A stretch of 64,000 nt of DNA, taken from contig CAZRMV010000001.1 of NCBI GenBank assembly GCA_964601275.1, positions 1-64,000 of the forward strand, read 5' to 3'. This DNA comes from JAOZPE01 sp964601275. Its GTDB lineage: Bacteria > Krumholzibacteriota > Krumholzibacteriia > JAJRXK01. Below the pieces are notes generated by a model. The model did not search any database and was not told the origin of the DNA. It worked only from the letters and a program-made list of their open reading frames with translations. Shown piece after piece: positions 10,350 to 19,562 of this stretch. Numbering within the stretch: the stretch's first letter is position 1; each line of letters begins with the position of its first letter. Made by a program: the position numbers and the translations under genes.

Positions 10350-11804
10350 TCAGTCGATGTAGCCGAGAGCCTTCAACGCCTCCTTGGCGCGTCGTGCGTT
10401 CTGTCGCTCTTCTTCCGGGCTGATCCGGTGCTTGTAATGTCCCAGGCGATCGAGATAGTCGCGATTGAGACCACGATAGACGGTTTCGAGTTCCCGGCGC
10501 AGGTTCTCGAGCTCGGCGGGATCGTTCGATGAGATGTCAAGGGTCTCGCCGGGGTCATTGCGCAGATCGTAGAGCTTCCAGTGGGTGCCCTGGGAGTCGT
10601 ACAGGATCCGCAGTGCACCGTCGATCAGGGCGCGCTTGGTGCTTCCGTAGAGCATCGCCTCCGAGTACACCGGAAGATCCAGCTTCCTTCCCTCCATGAG
10701 GGGCCAGAGCGAGACTCCCATGGCCCCCTTCGTCTCGAGTCCGGCCAGCTCGAGGAGGGTCGGCATCAGGTCGATGGTACGCACGGCCTCTTCGATCACC
10801 CGTCCCTGCGGCAGATCGGTGGAGCGGAGAATCAAGGGGATCCGGGTCACCTCGCGATGGAGACTGTGTCCGTGCTCCATCATGCCGTGGTCCATGAACT
10901 CCTCTCCGTGATCGCTGAGCAGGACGATGAGGCTGCCCTCGTCGCCGCGCCGGGCCTCGATCGAATCGAGGATGCGGCCGAGGAGGGCGTCGGCCATCTG
11001 GATCTCCCCGTCATAGAGTTCGCTGAGGGTGGCCCTTCTTCCCTTGACGCTGGGGGCGTACGGAGCCTTGGGCAGGTAGGGACGGTGGGGGGTGAGGAGG
11101 TGGACATAGGCGAAGACCTTCTCGTCCGCGGAATGATCGGCCAGCCAGATGTCGAAGGCATCGGCGAGCAAAGCGTCCGCGGTATCGGCGTACTTGGTGC
11201 TAAGCCAGCTCTGGACCGTGGTGGTGGAAGCGGGATCGAGGCGGCTGATTCTCTCCATCGAGCTGGGGTAGTACCACTCGTCGAAGCCCTGGAGAAAACC
11301 ATGCTGGTTGTTCAGCGCGGGCTGGTTCACGAAGGCGCCGGTGGAAAACCCACCAGCGCGCAACGCTTCGGCCAGGGTGGTCTCGTCTTCAGGCAGATCG
11401 GTGGAAAGCTGTTCCCGGCGTTCTCTCCCCTTCCACTGTTTTCCCTGAGGTCCGGGGCGTTCGACCAGGCCCAGTTGGGTGGGATACAGCGAGGTGAAGA
11501 GCGCGGCCACGCTGGGCCGGGTCCACGAGGCGACCGACCAGGCGTTGTCGAAACGGACCCCTTCGGCGGCCAGGCGGTCGGCGTGGGGGGTCTGGAAGGC
11601 GGTGCAACCGTAACAGGACAGGCGATCGGCGCGGACGGTGTCGATCAGGATCACGAAGATCGAGCGATGGGCGGGTCCCCGATAGGACACCGGCGCCCGG
11701 GGCGGGTCCAGGATCGAGGCGGGCTGGCTCCCGCGGGCGAGAAAATAGCCTCCCAGGCCCACCAGGACGACAAGAAGCGGCAGCCAGATCCTCAGCGAGC
11801 GCAT
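10350..11804 (-). CDS. Sulfatase/alkaline phosphatase-superfamily protein, membrane-anchored, nucleophile replaced
   Basis: 484 residues with an N-terminal membrane anchor or signal (residues 5-23), then a sulfatase domain: ILIDTVRADRLSCYG (metal-binding Asp55) and later LLSDHGEEFMDHG. In true sulfatases the catalytic Cys/Ser of C-x-P-S-R becomes formylglycine; here the aligned segment reads SWTRPSVAALFTS, with Thr95 in the nucleophile position. It is therefore more likely a phosphatase or phosphotransferase-like member acting in the envelope than a formylglycine sulfatase. RBS AAAGGA lies upstream of the ATG at 11804. Follows the epimerase gene on the same strand with a 151-bp spacer. Confidence 0.82.
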   Translation of the reverse strand: MRSLRIWLPLLVVLVGLGGYFLARGSQPASILDPPRAPVSYRGPAHRSIFVILIDTVRADRLSCYGCTAFQTPHADRLAAEGVRFDNAWSVASWTRPSVAALFTSLYPTQLGLVERPGPQGKQWKGRERREQLSTDLPEDETTLAEALRAGGFSTGAFVNQPALNNQHGFLQGFDEWYYPSSMERISRLDPASTTTVQSWLSTKYADTADALLADAFDIWLADHSADEKVFAYVHLLTPHRPYLPKAPYAPSVKGRRATLSELYDGEIQMADALLGRILDSIEARRGDEGSLIVLLSDHGEEFMDHGMMEHGHSLHREVTRIPLILRSTDLPQGRVIEEAVRTIDLMPTLLELAGLETKGAMGVSLWPLMEGRKLDLPVYSEAMLYGSTKRALIDGALRILYDSQGTHWKLYDLRNDPGETLDISSNDPAELENLRRELETVYRGLNRDYLDRLGHYKHRISPEEERQNARRAKEALKALGYID

Positions 11805-11913
11805 CTTCGATTCGATTCCTTTCCCGGATCCACTCCCGATCCCTTTCCTTGCCCTCCGGTGCGTTCTCCGGATCGCCTCTCGGGGGATCGCCGGGGCCGT
11901 CCCCCTCTTTTCG

Positions 11914-11929
11914 GGGCCGCTCGAGCGGC
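11914..11929. repeat. 16-bp perfect palindrome between two minus-strand genes
   Basis: GGCCGCTCGAGCGGCC reads the same on both strands and lies in the 151-bp gap between the epimerase and sulfatase-like genes. It could be a hairpin ending the epimerase transcript or a dimeric protein site; no T-run accompanies it. Confidence 0.45.
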
Positions 11930-11955
11930 CAGACTAGGCCGGGGATCCTCCCCCG

Positions 11956-12894
11956 TCAATCGGTCCTCCCGGTGGAATCGGAAGGGGCCGGGGAGCCTGG
12001 ATGGAGGATGGCCCGCAGGGCGTCTTCCAGGCGGGGATGCGCAAAGGAGAAGCCACGCGATTCCAGCTCCGCCGGCCGGACCCGTTGCGAAGCCAGCAGG
12101 GCGTCGCCCAACTCTCCCAGCATCCACCGGAGGACCCGGCCGGGGATCGGCAGGATCGCGGGCCGGCGCAGCACGCGGGCCAGGACCGCGGTGAACTCGG
12201 CATGGGTCACCGGGTGCGGCGACACCGCGTTGACCGCGCCGTGGAGGGTGGGGTCGCCGATCGCGGCGAGCAGGATCTCCACCAGGTCCTCCCGGTGGAT
12301 CCAGGACATCCATTGCCGGCCCGTGCCCATACGCCCGCCCAGGCCCCATCGGAAGATCGGGAGCATCCGCGCGAGCGCTCCTCCTCCCGGCGCGAGAACG
12401 ATGCCGATCCGGAGGGTCACCACGCGGACGCCGAAGGCTTCGGCCGCCCGCGCTTCGCTCTCCCAGTCGCGGCAGAGCTCGGCCAGGAACCCCGAGCCGG
12501 CCGGCGCGTCCTCGGCGAGTTCTTCCTCGCCACGGTCGCCGTAGTAGCCGATGGCCGAGGCGGAGACCAGGACCTCGGGCCGGTGATCCAAGCGGGCCAG
12601 TCCGGCGACCAGCTGGCGGGTCCGGTCGATGCGGCTGTCGCGGATCCGGCGTTTCTTCGCCGGGCTCCACCGTCCCTGGGCGATGGGTTCTCCCGCCAGG
12701 TGGATCACCGCCCGGGCGCCTTCGAGGGCGGCGGCCGGTGGTAGGACCCTCCCGGGCTCCCACGCGAGGATGCGCGCCCCGGGAAGCCGGCGGCGCGCTC
12801 GATCGAGATGGCGGCTGAGGACGATGGGGTGGGGCAGCCGGGCCACCAAGGCGCGGCCGATGAAGCCGGTGGCGCCAGTGACGACGACGGACAT
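11956..12894 (-). CDS. TIGR01777-family SDR epimerase (YfcH-like)
   Basis: 312-residue extended short-chain-dehydrogenase-like protein. The N-terminal NAD(P)-binding loop is VVVTGATGFIGRALV, followed by VIHLAGEPIAQGRWSPAKKRRI, which is diagnostic for this family, then SASAIGYYGDRG and a DUF1731-type C-terminus (MLGELGDALLASQRVRP). Substrate unknown; homologues are sometimes tied to cell-division or nucleotide-sugar roles. GGAGG stands 8 nt before the ATG at 12894. Divergent from the broken amine oxidase. Confidence 0.92.
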   Translation of the reverse strand: MSVVVTGATGFIGRALVARLPHPIVLSRHLDRARRRLPGARILAWEPGRVLPPAAALEGARAVIHLAGEPIAQGRWSPAKKRRIRDSRIDRTRQLVAGLARLDHRPEVLVSASAIGYYGDRGEEELAEDAPAGSGFLAELCRDWESEARAAEAFGVRVVTLRIGIVLAPGGGALARMLPIFRWGLGGRMGTGRQWMSWIHREDLVEILLAAIGDPTLHGAVNAVSPHPVTHAEFTAVLARVLRRPAILPIPGRVLRWMLGELGDALLASQRVRPAELESRGFSFAHPRLEDALRAILHPGSPAPSDSTGRTD

Positions 12895-13094
12895 GGATCG
12901 ATCCTCCCGGCCGAAGACCCCGTGATCCTAGCACGGTCGGCGGTTTCGGCGCGCCTCCTTGTGCTCCGGGCGGGATTGGGGGATACTCGGGTTTCCCACG
13001 GCCGGGACCCGCCCGTTCCCTTCCTCCGGCCGCGCCACCGGACTCGATGTCGAGGTCTTCGATCCTTCCCCCGCAGCGACGAGGCGGCTTCTCG

Positions 13095-14252
13095 ATGGCC
13101 AACCACCGGTCCCGCCCTTTCGTGGTGGTCCTGGGAGCGGGTCTGGCCGGCCTGGCCGCCGCGGACCGCTTGATCCGCGCCGGCTGCCGGGTCACCGTGC
13201 TCGAGGCCCAGAACGAGGTGGGAGGGCGCGCCCGCCGCCTGGACCACCCGTTTGCCCCGGGACTGGTCGCCGAGTGCGGCCCGGCCCGGTTTCCCGCCGA
13301 TTTCACCCGGGTCATCGCGCTTGCGCGCCGCTTCCACCTGGAGCTGGAACCCTTCTACCCCCGGGAAGGGAGCATCGTGGGCTGGATCGGGGGCCGCCGG
13401 ACGGTAGGGGTGGACCCGGACAACCAGCAATTCTGGGGCTACCGCCTGCACCTCGGCGGACTCCGGGCCCTCCTGTGGAGCTGGCGGGGGCGGCTTCCCC
13501 AGCGGATGTACCATGTCCAGGGCGGGACCCATCGACTGCCCCAGGCCCTGGCCGCTTCCCTCGACGCGGAGTTCCGGATGGAACGCCGGGCGACCTTCGT
13601 TCACCACCGGGCCGCGGGGGTGGTCGTAGAATCCAGCGGTCCCCACGGAGACGAGGAACTCGAGGCGGACGCGGCCGTCTGCGCGGTTCCCCTGTCCAGG
13701 GTATCCGGAATCGACTTTTGGCCCACCCTGGAGGCCGATCGCCTGGAGTTGATCGAACGCATCGGCTCGATGGCCGCCGTGCGGGTCTTCTTCCAGATGA
13801 GCCGTCCCTTCTGGCGGGAGGAGGGACTCAACGGGTTTGCGATCACCGACACCATCGGCGAGGTGTGGGCTCCCCGCTTCTCCACTTCGGGTTCTTCCTG
13901 TCTCATGGTCTGCTACGCACAGAGGGAACTCGCCGAGCAACTCTGCGCCATGTCTTCGATCGTGCGCATCGAATACGTCCTCTCGGAACTGGAGAAGATC
14001 TTTCCCGGCGCGGCGCGCCATGTCGAAGACGCCGCGACCTAGTCCTGGAAGGAACAGGGTTGGATCGGCGGCGCCTGGCCCATGGTCCGCGACGGATTCC
14101 GGAAGGAGATTCCCCGGTTGTGCCGTTCCCACGGACCCATCGCCTTCGCCGGGGACTATGGAGTCCAGCCGCGTTTCCTGAACATGATGGAAGGTGCCCT
14201 GCGGTCCGGCGAACGAGCGGCCGGTTGGATCCTCCGAAGAAGTCGGCCGTAG
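13095..14252 (+). pseudogene. FAD-dependent amine oxidase/desaturase-like protein interrupted by one in-frame TAG
   Basis: The frame from 13095 encodes an FAD-binding oxidoreductase: dinucleotide loop VVLGAGLAGLAAADRL, then VTVLEAQNEVGGRARRLD. It stops at TAG 14040-14042, after about 315 residues, inside the FAD/substrate domain. Reading straight through in the same frame gives another 69 residues that form the expected C-terminus, including PIAFAGDYG and MMEGALRSGERAAGWIL, which closes the FAD site in this family, and ends at TAG 14250-14252. A single base change (for example from CAG or TGG) accounts for the break; a sequencing error is the main alternative. An ATG at 13047 is also in frame. 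If the amber codon is real, the product lacks its FAD-closing segment and is probably inactive. Confidence 0.85.
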
Positions 14253-14363
14253 GGCCCGTGGATGAGAACACCTGGCAACCGGGATTCTGGACGTCGATCT
14301 CCACTGTTTTCTTGCAACGGAAACTGGATCTGAGCGCCCCCGGGATACTATCTTGGGCGCGCC

Positions 14364-14666
14364 ATGAACCTCTCCGCGATCCTCGTCGTTGTTCCCCCCG
14401 AGCATCTCGACCCGACCGCACAGCGGTTGGGAACTCTCGACGGGGTCACCGTCCACCATACCGATCCCGCCACCGGACGGATGATCGTGGTCCAGGAAGC
14501 CGAGACCATCGATCGGGAAGTGGAAGGCTTGCAACGCATCCAGGCCCTTCCCCACATCATCCTGGCCGAACTCGTGGAACATCATTTCGAAGACGACGCG
14601 GAGATCAACGAGGTGGGGGACATTCCCCGACCGGGCGATTCCGTTCCCCGGCGCCTTCAAGACTGA
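14364..14666 (+). CDS. napD: NapD, maturation chaperone of periplasmic nitrate reductase
   Basis: 100-residue cytosolic protein with the ferredoxin-like NapD fold: MNLSAILVVVPPEHLDP, DPATGRMIVVQEAET, IQALPHIILAELVEHHFED. NapD binds the Tat signal peptide of NapA and holds back export until the molybdenum cofactor is inserted. It is the first gene of the nap operon and lies 40 bp before napA. No strong RBS is seen. The acidic tail beyond residue 80 is longer than in the E. coli protein (87 residues). Confidence 0.92.
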   Translation: MNLSAILVVVPPEHLDPTAQRLGTLDGVTVHHTDPATGRMIVVQEAETIDREVEGLQRIQALPHIILAELVEHHFEDDAEINEVGDIPRPGDSVPRRLQD

Positions 14667-14706
14667 CCGACAGTTTGCCGCTTCAGGCGGTCGAAGGAGA
14701 GTCACG

Positions 14707-17451
14707 ATGGATCCATCACGCCGCAATTTCCTCAAGGCAAGTCTGGCCGCCAGCGCCGCCCTGGCGGTGGGGATTCCCATCAGCACCGAGAGTGCCCGCG
14801 CCGCGGGGCAGGCCGAGAAGGACTGGCAGTGGGACAAGGGGGTCTGCCGCTTCTGCGGAACCGGATGCGGCATCCTCATCGGAACGAAGGACGGACGGGT
14901 GGTCGGAACCAAGGGCGACCCGGATGCGCCGGTGAACCGCGGTCTCAACTGCATCAAGGGATACTTCAATGCGAAGATCATGTACGGCAAGGATCGCCTG
15001 ACCCGACCCCTGATGCGGATGAAGGATGGGAAGTTCGACAAGAAGGGGAAGTTCCAGCCGGTGAGCTGGGAAACCGCTTTTGAGGAGATGGAGCGGCAGT
15101 TCCGGCGCGCGTACGATGAGCTGGGACCCGCCGGCGTGGCGGTCTTCGGTTCGGGCCAGTACACCATCCAGGAGGGATACGCCGCGGCCAAGTTGATGAA
15201 GGCCGGATTCCGCAGCAACAACATCGATCCCAACGCCCGTCATTGCATGGCTTCGGCGGTGGTGGGATTCATCCAGACCTTTGGAATCGACGAACCCTCC
15301 GGGAACTACGACGACATCGAGATCACCGACACCATCGTGACCTGGGGCGCCAACATGGCCGAGATGCATCCCATTCTCTGGTCGCGCGCCACCGACAACC
15401 GCCTGCGCCGTCCCGATCGGGTCAAGGTGGTCAATCTCACCACCCAGTCGAACCAGTGCTCGAACATCGCAGACCTGGAGATCATCTTCAAGCCCGGCAC
15501 CGATCTGGCCATCTGGAACTACATCGCCCGCGAGATCGTGCACCGGGACGCGATGGACAAGGACTTCGTGGAGAAGCACTGCGTCTTCGCCACCGGACCC
15601 TACGACATCGGCTACGGAATGCGCCCGACCGACAAGTACGCCTTCGAGGCCGAGAAGGACACCCAGGCCAAGGAGCGCGAGATCGTCCTGGACGAGGCCG
15701 AAGCGGTGGCCCAGCGCAAGAAGGCCGGCACCAAGGTTCCCCAGAAGAACACGAAGAAGCCGGTGAAGCACTGGATGATCACCTTCGAGGAGTTCAAGAA
15801 GGGGGTCGAGCCCTATACCCTCGACTTCGTGGCCTCCCTGGCCAAGGGCGACGCCGATGAGCCCCTCGATGGGTTCAAGAAGAAGCTCCAGCAACTGGCC
15901 GATCTGTACCTGGAGAAGGATCGCAAGGTGGTGAGCTTCTGGACCATGGGGTTCAACCAGCACTACCGCGGCAGTTGGGTGAACGAGCAGGCCTACATGG
16001 TCCATCTGCTGCTGGGCAAGCAGGCCCAACCGGGCAACGGGGCCTTCTCGTTGACCGGTCAACCCTCGGCCTGCGGCACCGCCCGCGAGGTCGGCACCTT
16101 CGCGCACCGCCTGCCCGCGGACATGGTGGTGGCCAACCCGAAGCATCGGGAGCGCGCCGAGAAGATCTGGAAGCTTCCCCACGGAACCATCAATCCGAAG
16201 GTCGGCAGCCATATCGTCAAGATCATGCGCGACCTCGAGGACGGGCACGTGAAGTTCGCCTGGGTGCAGGTTTGCAATCCCTTCCAGTCGACGGCGAACG
16301 CCAACCACTGGATCAAGGCAGCCCGCGAGATGGACAACTTCATCGTGGTGTCCGATCCCTACCCGACGATCTCCGGCAAGGTGGCCGATCTCATCCTGCC
16401 CTCGGCCATGATCTTCGAGAAGTGGGGCGCCTACGGCAACGCGGAGCGCCGCACCCAGATGTGGCGGCAGCAGGTTCCCCCGCCGGGGGAGGCGCGCAGC
16501 GACCTGTGGCAGATCCTGGAGTTCTCCAAGCGATTCCGCCTGCGCGATGTATGGGGGGAGAAGAAGGTTCCGGGTCTGAAGGCTCCGGGCTTCGCCGACG
16601 GCACCCTGCCCGACGTCCTGGCCGAGGCGAAGAGAATGGGGTATTCGCCCGACGACACTCTCTACGAGGTCCTCTTCGCCACCGAGAGGAACAAGTCCTA
16701 CGCCTGGCCCGACCCGGTGGCAAAGGGGCACGACAACTGTACGGTGCGGGACCTGGGGGAGGATTGGTTCCCCGAGAAGGCCCTCTTCGAGGAATACGCT
16801 TCCTTCGGTCGCGGACACATGCACGACCTGGCGTTCTTCGACGAGTACTACCGTGATGACGTGCGCGGATTGAAATGGCCGGTGGTGGACGGGAAGGAAA
16901 CCCAGTGGCGCTTCAACGAGAAGTACGATCCCTACGTCAGCAAGGGCGCCGGCTTCGAGTTCTACGGCCCGGCCCTGAAGGCGCTGCCCCACGGCGATCT
17001 CGACCAGGTTCTCGATCCGAAGAAATCGAGCCTGGCCGGCAAGGCGAAGATCTTCTTCCGTCCCTATGCGGCCCCGCCCGAGCAACCCGATGACGACTAC
17101 GACCTGTGGCTGAGCACCGGACGGGTCCTGGAGCACTGGCATACCGGCACCATGACCCGCCGGGTTCCCGAACTCTTCCGTGCGGTTCCGGCGGCGCAGA
17201 TCTTCATGAATCCACAGGATGCCGAGGAGCGCGGATTGAAGCGCAACGATATCGTGGTCGTCGAGTCGCGGCGCGGCAAGGTCAAGGCGGTGGTGGAGAC
17301 CCAGGGACGCAATCGGCCGCCCCGCGGATACACCTTCGTGCCCTTCTTCGACGAATCGGTCTTCATCAACAAGGTGGCGCTGGACGTCACCTGTCCGATG
17401 TCCAAGGAGACCGATTTCAAGAAATGCGCGGTGAAGGTGTACAAGGCTTGA
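14707..17451 (+). CDS. napA: NapA, periplasmic nitrate reductase catalytic subunit
   Basis: Reduces nitrate to nitrite in the periplasm with Mo-bis-MGD and one [4Fe-4S] cluster. A Tat signal starts SRRNFLKASLAAS (residues 4-16) and should be cleaved near SARA (about residue 32). Cluster ligands are Cys47, Cys50, Cys54 and Cys82; the molybdenum ligand is Cys180 in DPNARHCMASAVVGF, as in NapA proteins. At 914 residues it is longer than the E. coli enzyme (828) and nearer the long epsilonproteobacterial form, with an extra charged segment around residues 315-400. RBS GGAGAG precedes the ATG. The C-terminal domain shows FVPFFDESVFINKVALD, typical for the family. Confidence 0.97.
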   Translation: MDPSRRNFLKASLAASAALAVGIPISTESARAAGQAEKDWQWDKGVCRFCGTGCGILIGTKDGRVVGTKGDPDAPVNRGLNCIKGYFNAKIMYGKDRLTRPLMRMKDGKFDKKGKFQPVSWETAFEEMERQFRRAYDELGPAGVAVFGSGQYTIQEGYAAAKLMKAGFRSNNIDPNARHCMASAVVGFIQTFGIDEPSGNYDDIEITDTIVTWGANMAEMHPILWSRATDNRLRRPDRVKVVNLTTQSNQCSNIADLEIIFKPGTDLAIWNYIAREIVHRDAMDKDFVEKHCVFATGPYDIGYGMRPTDKYAFEAEKDTQAKEREIVLDEAEAVAQRKKAGTKVPQKNTKKPVKHWMITFEEFKKGVEPYTLDFVASLAKGDADEPLDGFKKKLQQLADLYLEKDRKVVSFWTMGFNQHYRGSWVNEQAYMVHLLLGKQAQPGNGAFSLTGQPSACGTAREVGTFAHRLPADMVVANPKHRERAEKIWKLPHGTINPKVGSHIVKIMRDLEDGHVKFAWVQVCNPFQSTANANHWIKAAREMDNFIVVSDPYPTISGKVADLILPSAMIFEKWGAYGNAERRTQMWRQQVPPPGEARSDLWQILEFSKRFRLRDVWGEKKVPGLKAPGFADGTLPDVLAEAKRMGYSPDDTLYEVLFATERNKSYAWPDPVAKGHDNCTVRDLGEDWFPEKALFEEYASFGRGHMHDLAFFDEYYRDDVRGLKWPVVDGKETQWRFNEKYDPYVSKGAGFEFYGPALKALPHGDLDQVLDPKKSSLAGKAKIFFRPYAAPPEQPDDDYDLWLSTGRVLEHWHTGTMTRRVPELFRAVPAAQIFMNPQDAEERGLKRNDIVVVESRRGKVKAVVETQGRNRPPRGYTFVPFFDESVFINKVALDVTCPMSKETDFKKCAVKVYKA

Positions 17452-17454
17452 TCC

Positions 17455-18243
17455 ATGGCGGCGAAGGGTCATACGCGGCGTGGATTCCTGGGCGCGGGGA
17501 TCCGGGGCCTGGGCGCGGCGGCCCTCGGAGGCTCGCTATGGTCGTACCTGCTGCATGAGCAGGCCCGGGCCGAACCCTTCGCCCTGCGACCGCCGGGTGC
17601 GTTGGCCGAGAAGGAGTTCCTGGCCACCTGCATCAAGTGCGGACAATGCGTGGTCGATTGTCCCTATGACACCCTGAAGCTGGCCGGGGTGGGAAGCCCC
17701 ATCCCCATCGGCACCCCGCATTTCACCCCGCGGGACATTCCCTGCTACATGTGCCCGGACATTCCCTGCGTGAAGGCGTGCCCGTCGGGGGCGCTCGATC
17801 CCTCCTTGAGGGAGATCGACCAGGCGAAGATGGGCATCGCGGTGCTGGCGGACCAGGAGAACTGCCTGTCCTACCGGGGCCTGCGGTGCGAGATCTGCCA
17901 CCGGGAATGCCCGCTGACCGGCCGGGCGATCAGCGTCGAGGTGCATCCCCGCAAGCTCAGCAAGCACGCGGTGTTTGTTCCCGTCGTCCACAGCGACGCC
18001 TGCACCGGGTGCGGGGTGTGCGAGAAGGTCTGCCCGCTTCCCGAGCCGGCGATCAAGGTGATGCCTGAGGAGTTGGCCAAGGGAAAGGGCGGCGAGCACT
18101 ATGGATTCGGGTGGACCACGCAGAATCCCCTGACCCAGGATTTCCACCCCCAAAAGAAGGCTCCGCCCGCCCCCGGCGACGAGATCCGTTCCGAGCTGGA
18201 CTACCTCAACGAGTCCGGACTCGACCAGGAGCGGCAGCCATGA
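17455..18243 (+). CDS. napG: NapG, exported ferredoxin of the quinol-oxidising NapGH complex
   Basis: 262 residues with a Tat-like signal (RRGFLGAGIRGLGAAALGG) and four [4Fe-4S] cluster motifs: CIKCGQCVVDCP, CYMCPDIPCVKACP, CEICHRECP with a nearby Cys, and CTGCGVCEKVCP. NapG passes electrons from the membrane protein NapH towards the periplasmic NapAB. It begins 3 bp after napA and overlaps napH by ATGA. In an operon without NapC, NapGH is the expected route from quinol. Confidence 0.95.
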   Translation: MAAKGHTRRGFLGAGIRGLGAAALGGSLWSYLLHEQARAEPFALRPPGALAEKEFLATCIKCGQCVVDCPYDTLKLAGVGSPIPIGTPHFTPRDIPCYMCPDIPCVKACPSGALDPSLREIDQAKMGIAVLADQENCLSYRGLRCEICHRECPLTGRAISVEVHPRKLSKHAVFVPVVHSDACTGCGVCEKVCPLPEPAIKVMPEELAKGKGGEHYGFGWTTQNPLTQDFHPQKKAPPAPGDEIRSELDYLNESGLDQERQP

Positions 18244-19085
18244 TGCCCCGCTACCTCATGCTCCGCCGCTTCACCCAGGCGCTGGTGGTGTTGTTGTTCT
18301 TCGGCACCGCGCACTGGAGCTGGACCCTGGCCGGTGTGCCCCTTCTGAGGGGCGATCTCAGCGCATCGGAGATCGCGGGCAAGGTTCCCCTGGCCGATCC
18401 CTACGCCGCCTTGCAGATCCTGGCCACCGGGCATCTTCCCGGCCTTCGCGTTCTTGTGGGCGCGGCCATTGTCCTTCTCTTCTACGCGCTGTGGGGAGGA
18501 AGGATGTTCTGTGCGTGGGTGTGCCCCCTGAACCCGGTCAGCGATCTCGCCGGGTGGCTACGCAAGCGCTGGGGACTGGACGACGGGATGCGTCTCAGCC
18601 GGAAGGTGAGGGTCTGGATCCTGGCCCTGTCCTTTCCCCTGAGCGCTCTGGTCTCGGTGGCGGCCTTCGAGTGGATCAGCCCCATCGGGATGGCCCACCG
18701 GGCGGTGATCTTCTCGGCCGGCTTTGCCTGGGTCGCGGTCACCGGGGTCTTCCTCTTCGATCTGTTGTTCGTCAAGAACGGGTGGTGCGGACACCTTTGC
18801 CCCCTGGGCGCCTTCTACGGGTTGTTCGGGCGCGTGGCCCAACTTCGCATCGGCTATGACGTCGACTCGTGCACCCACTGCGGCGAGTGCACCCTGGTCT
18901 GCCCCGAACCCCATGTTCTCAACCTGAAACTCGCCGCAAGGCGTGGTATGGTCGATTGGGGCGATTGCACCAACTGCGGCCGTTGTATTCCCGTCTGCCC
19001 GGAGAGCAGCCTGCGCTTCGCCTGGCGCCGCCAGTGCAAGACCGGAGTGGTGACGCCTTCGTCCGGGATTTCCCATGAGGAGTAG
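18240..19085 (+). CDS. napH: NapH, membrane ferredoxin-type quinol dehydrogenase
   Basis: 281 residues with four predicted membrane helices (around residues 10-30, 65-90, 125-145 and 155-180), the conserved MFCAWVCPLNPVSDLAG motif and a second GWCGHLCPLGAFYG, and C-terminal cytoplasmic [4Fe-4S] motifs CTHCGECTLVCPEP and CTNCGRCIPVCPES. It takes electrons from the quinol pool for NapG. The ATG at 18240 overlaps the napG stop. Confidence 0.95.
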   Translation: MMPRYLMLRRFTQALVVLLFFGTAHWSWTLAGVPLLRGDLSASEIAGKVPLADPYAALQILATGHLPGLRVLVGAAIVLLFYALWGGRMFCAWVCPLNPVSDLAGWLRKRWGLDDGMRLSRKVRVWILALSFPLSALVSVAAFEWISPIGMAHRAVIFSAGFAWVAVTGVFLFDLLFVKNGWCGHLCPLGAFYGLFGRVAQLRIGYDVDSCTHCGECTLVCPEPHVLNLKLAARRGMVDWGDCTNCGRCIPVCPESSLRFAWRRQCKTGVVTPSSGISHEE

Positions 19086-19088
19086 ATC

Positions 19089-19562
19089 ATGAGAATCGAG
19101 AGAAGCATCCTCGTCATCGTGTCGTTCCTGCCCCTGGCGGCCGTCGCATGGGCGCAATCCGGAACCGACGACAAGGACCTGGGCCTGGACAAGCACAGCG
19201 TCTTCGACACGCCCGATCCGATCGTGGCTGTGGACACGGCCGCCGATCCCGGGGACAACGCCCTGCTCGGGAACTATTTCGATGAAGCGCCCCCGCTGAT
19301 TCCCCACCAGATCGCCGAGTTCCTGCCGATCACCCTCGACAACAACCAGTGCCTGGAGTGTCATGACCAGCCCGAGATGATCGGAAAGGAGATTCCCGAA
19401 GGCGAACCGACTCCGGCGCCGGCGAGCCACTATACCGATCTTCGGCGGGATCCGGACAAGGTCACCGGTCATCTCGTCGGGGCGCGCTACGTGTGCACGC
19501 AGTGTCACGCTCCCCAGGACGAGGCCAAGCCCCTGGTCGAGAACACCTACCGCCGTGAGTGA
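19089..19562 (+). CDS. napB: NapB, dihaem cytochrome c subunit of periplasmic nitrate reductase
   Basis: 157 residues with a Sec signal peptide (residues 1-22, cleavage near AWAQ). Two haem c motifs, CLECH (Cys88-His92) and CTQCH (Cys136-His140), with candidate distal ligands His73 (PPLIPH) and His114 (PASHYTD). It delivers electrons to NapA. Lies 3 bp after napH and overlaps napF. Confidence 0.96.
   Translation: MRIERSILVIVSFLPLAAVAWAQSGTDDKDLGLDKHSVFDTPDPIVAVDTAADPGDNALLGNYFDEAPPLIPHQIAEFLPITLDNNQCLECHDQPEMIGKEIPEGEPTPAPASHYTDLRRDPDKVTGHLVGARYVCTQCHAPQDEAKPLVENTYRRE

Noticed and set aside
14040..14042. Amber codon as a programmed non-standard amino acid (pyrrolysine)
   Set aside because: Other genes here end normally in TAG, no pylTSBCD genes are seen, and the host family has no such residue; mutation or base error is simpler.
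12705..15233. 842-residue minus-strand frame over the epimerase, amine oxidase and napDA
   Set aside because: Overlaps recognised genes on both strands; no coherent domain.
14716..17472. 918-residue open frame antisense to napA
   Set aside because: Long antisense frames are expected in GC-rich genes; the plus strand has all NapA motifs and the antisense product has no family features.
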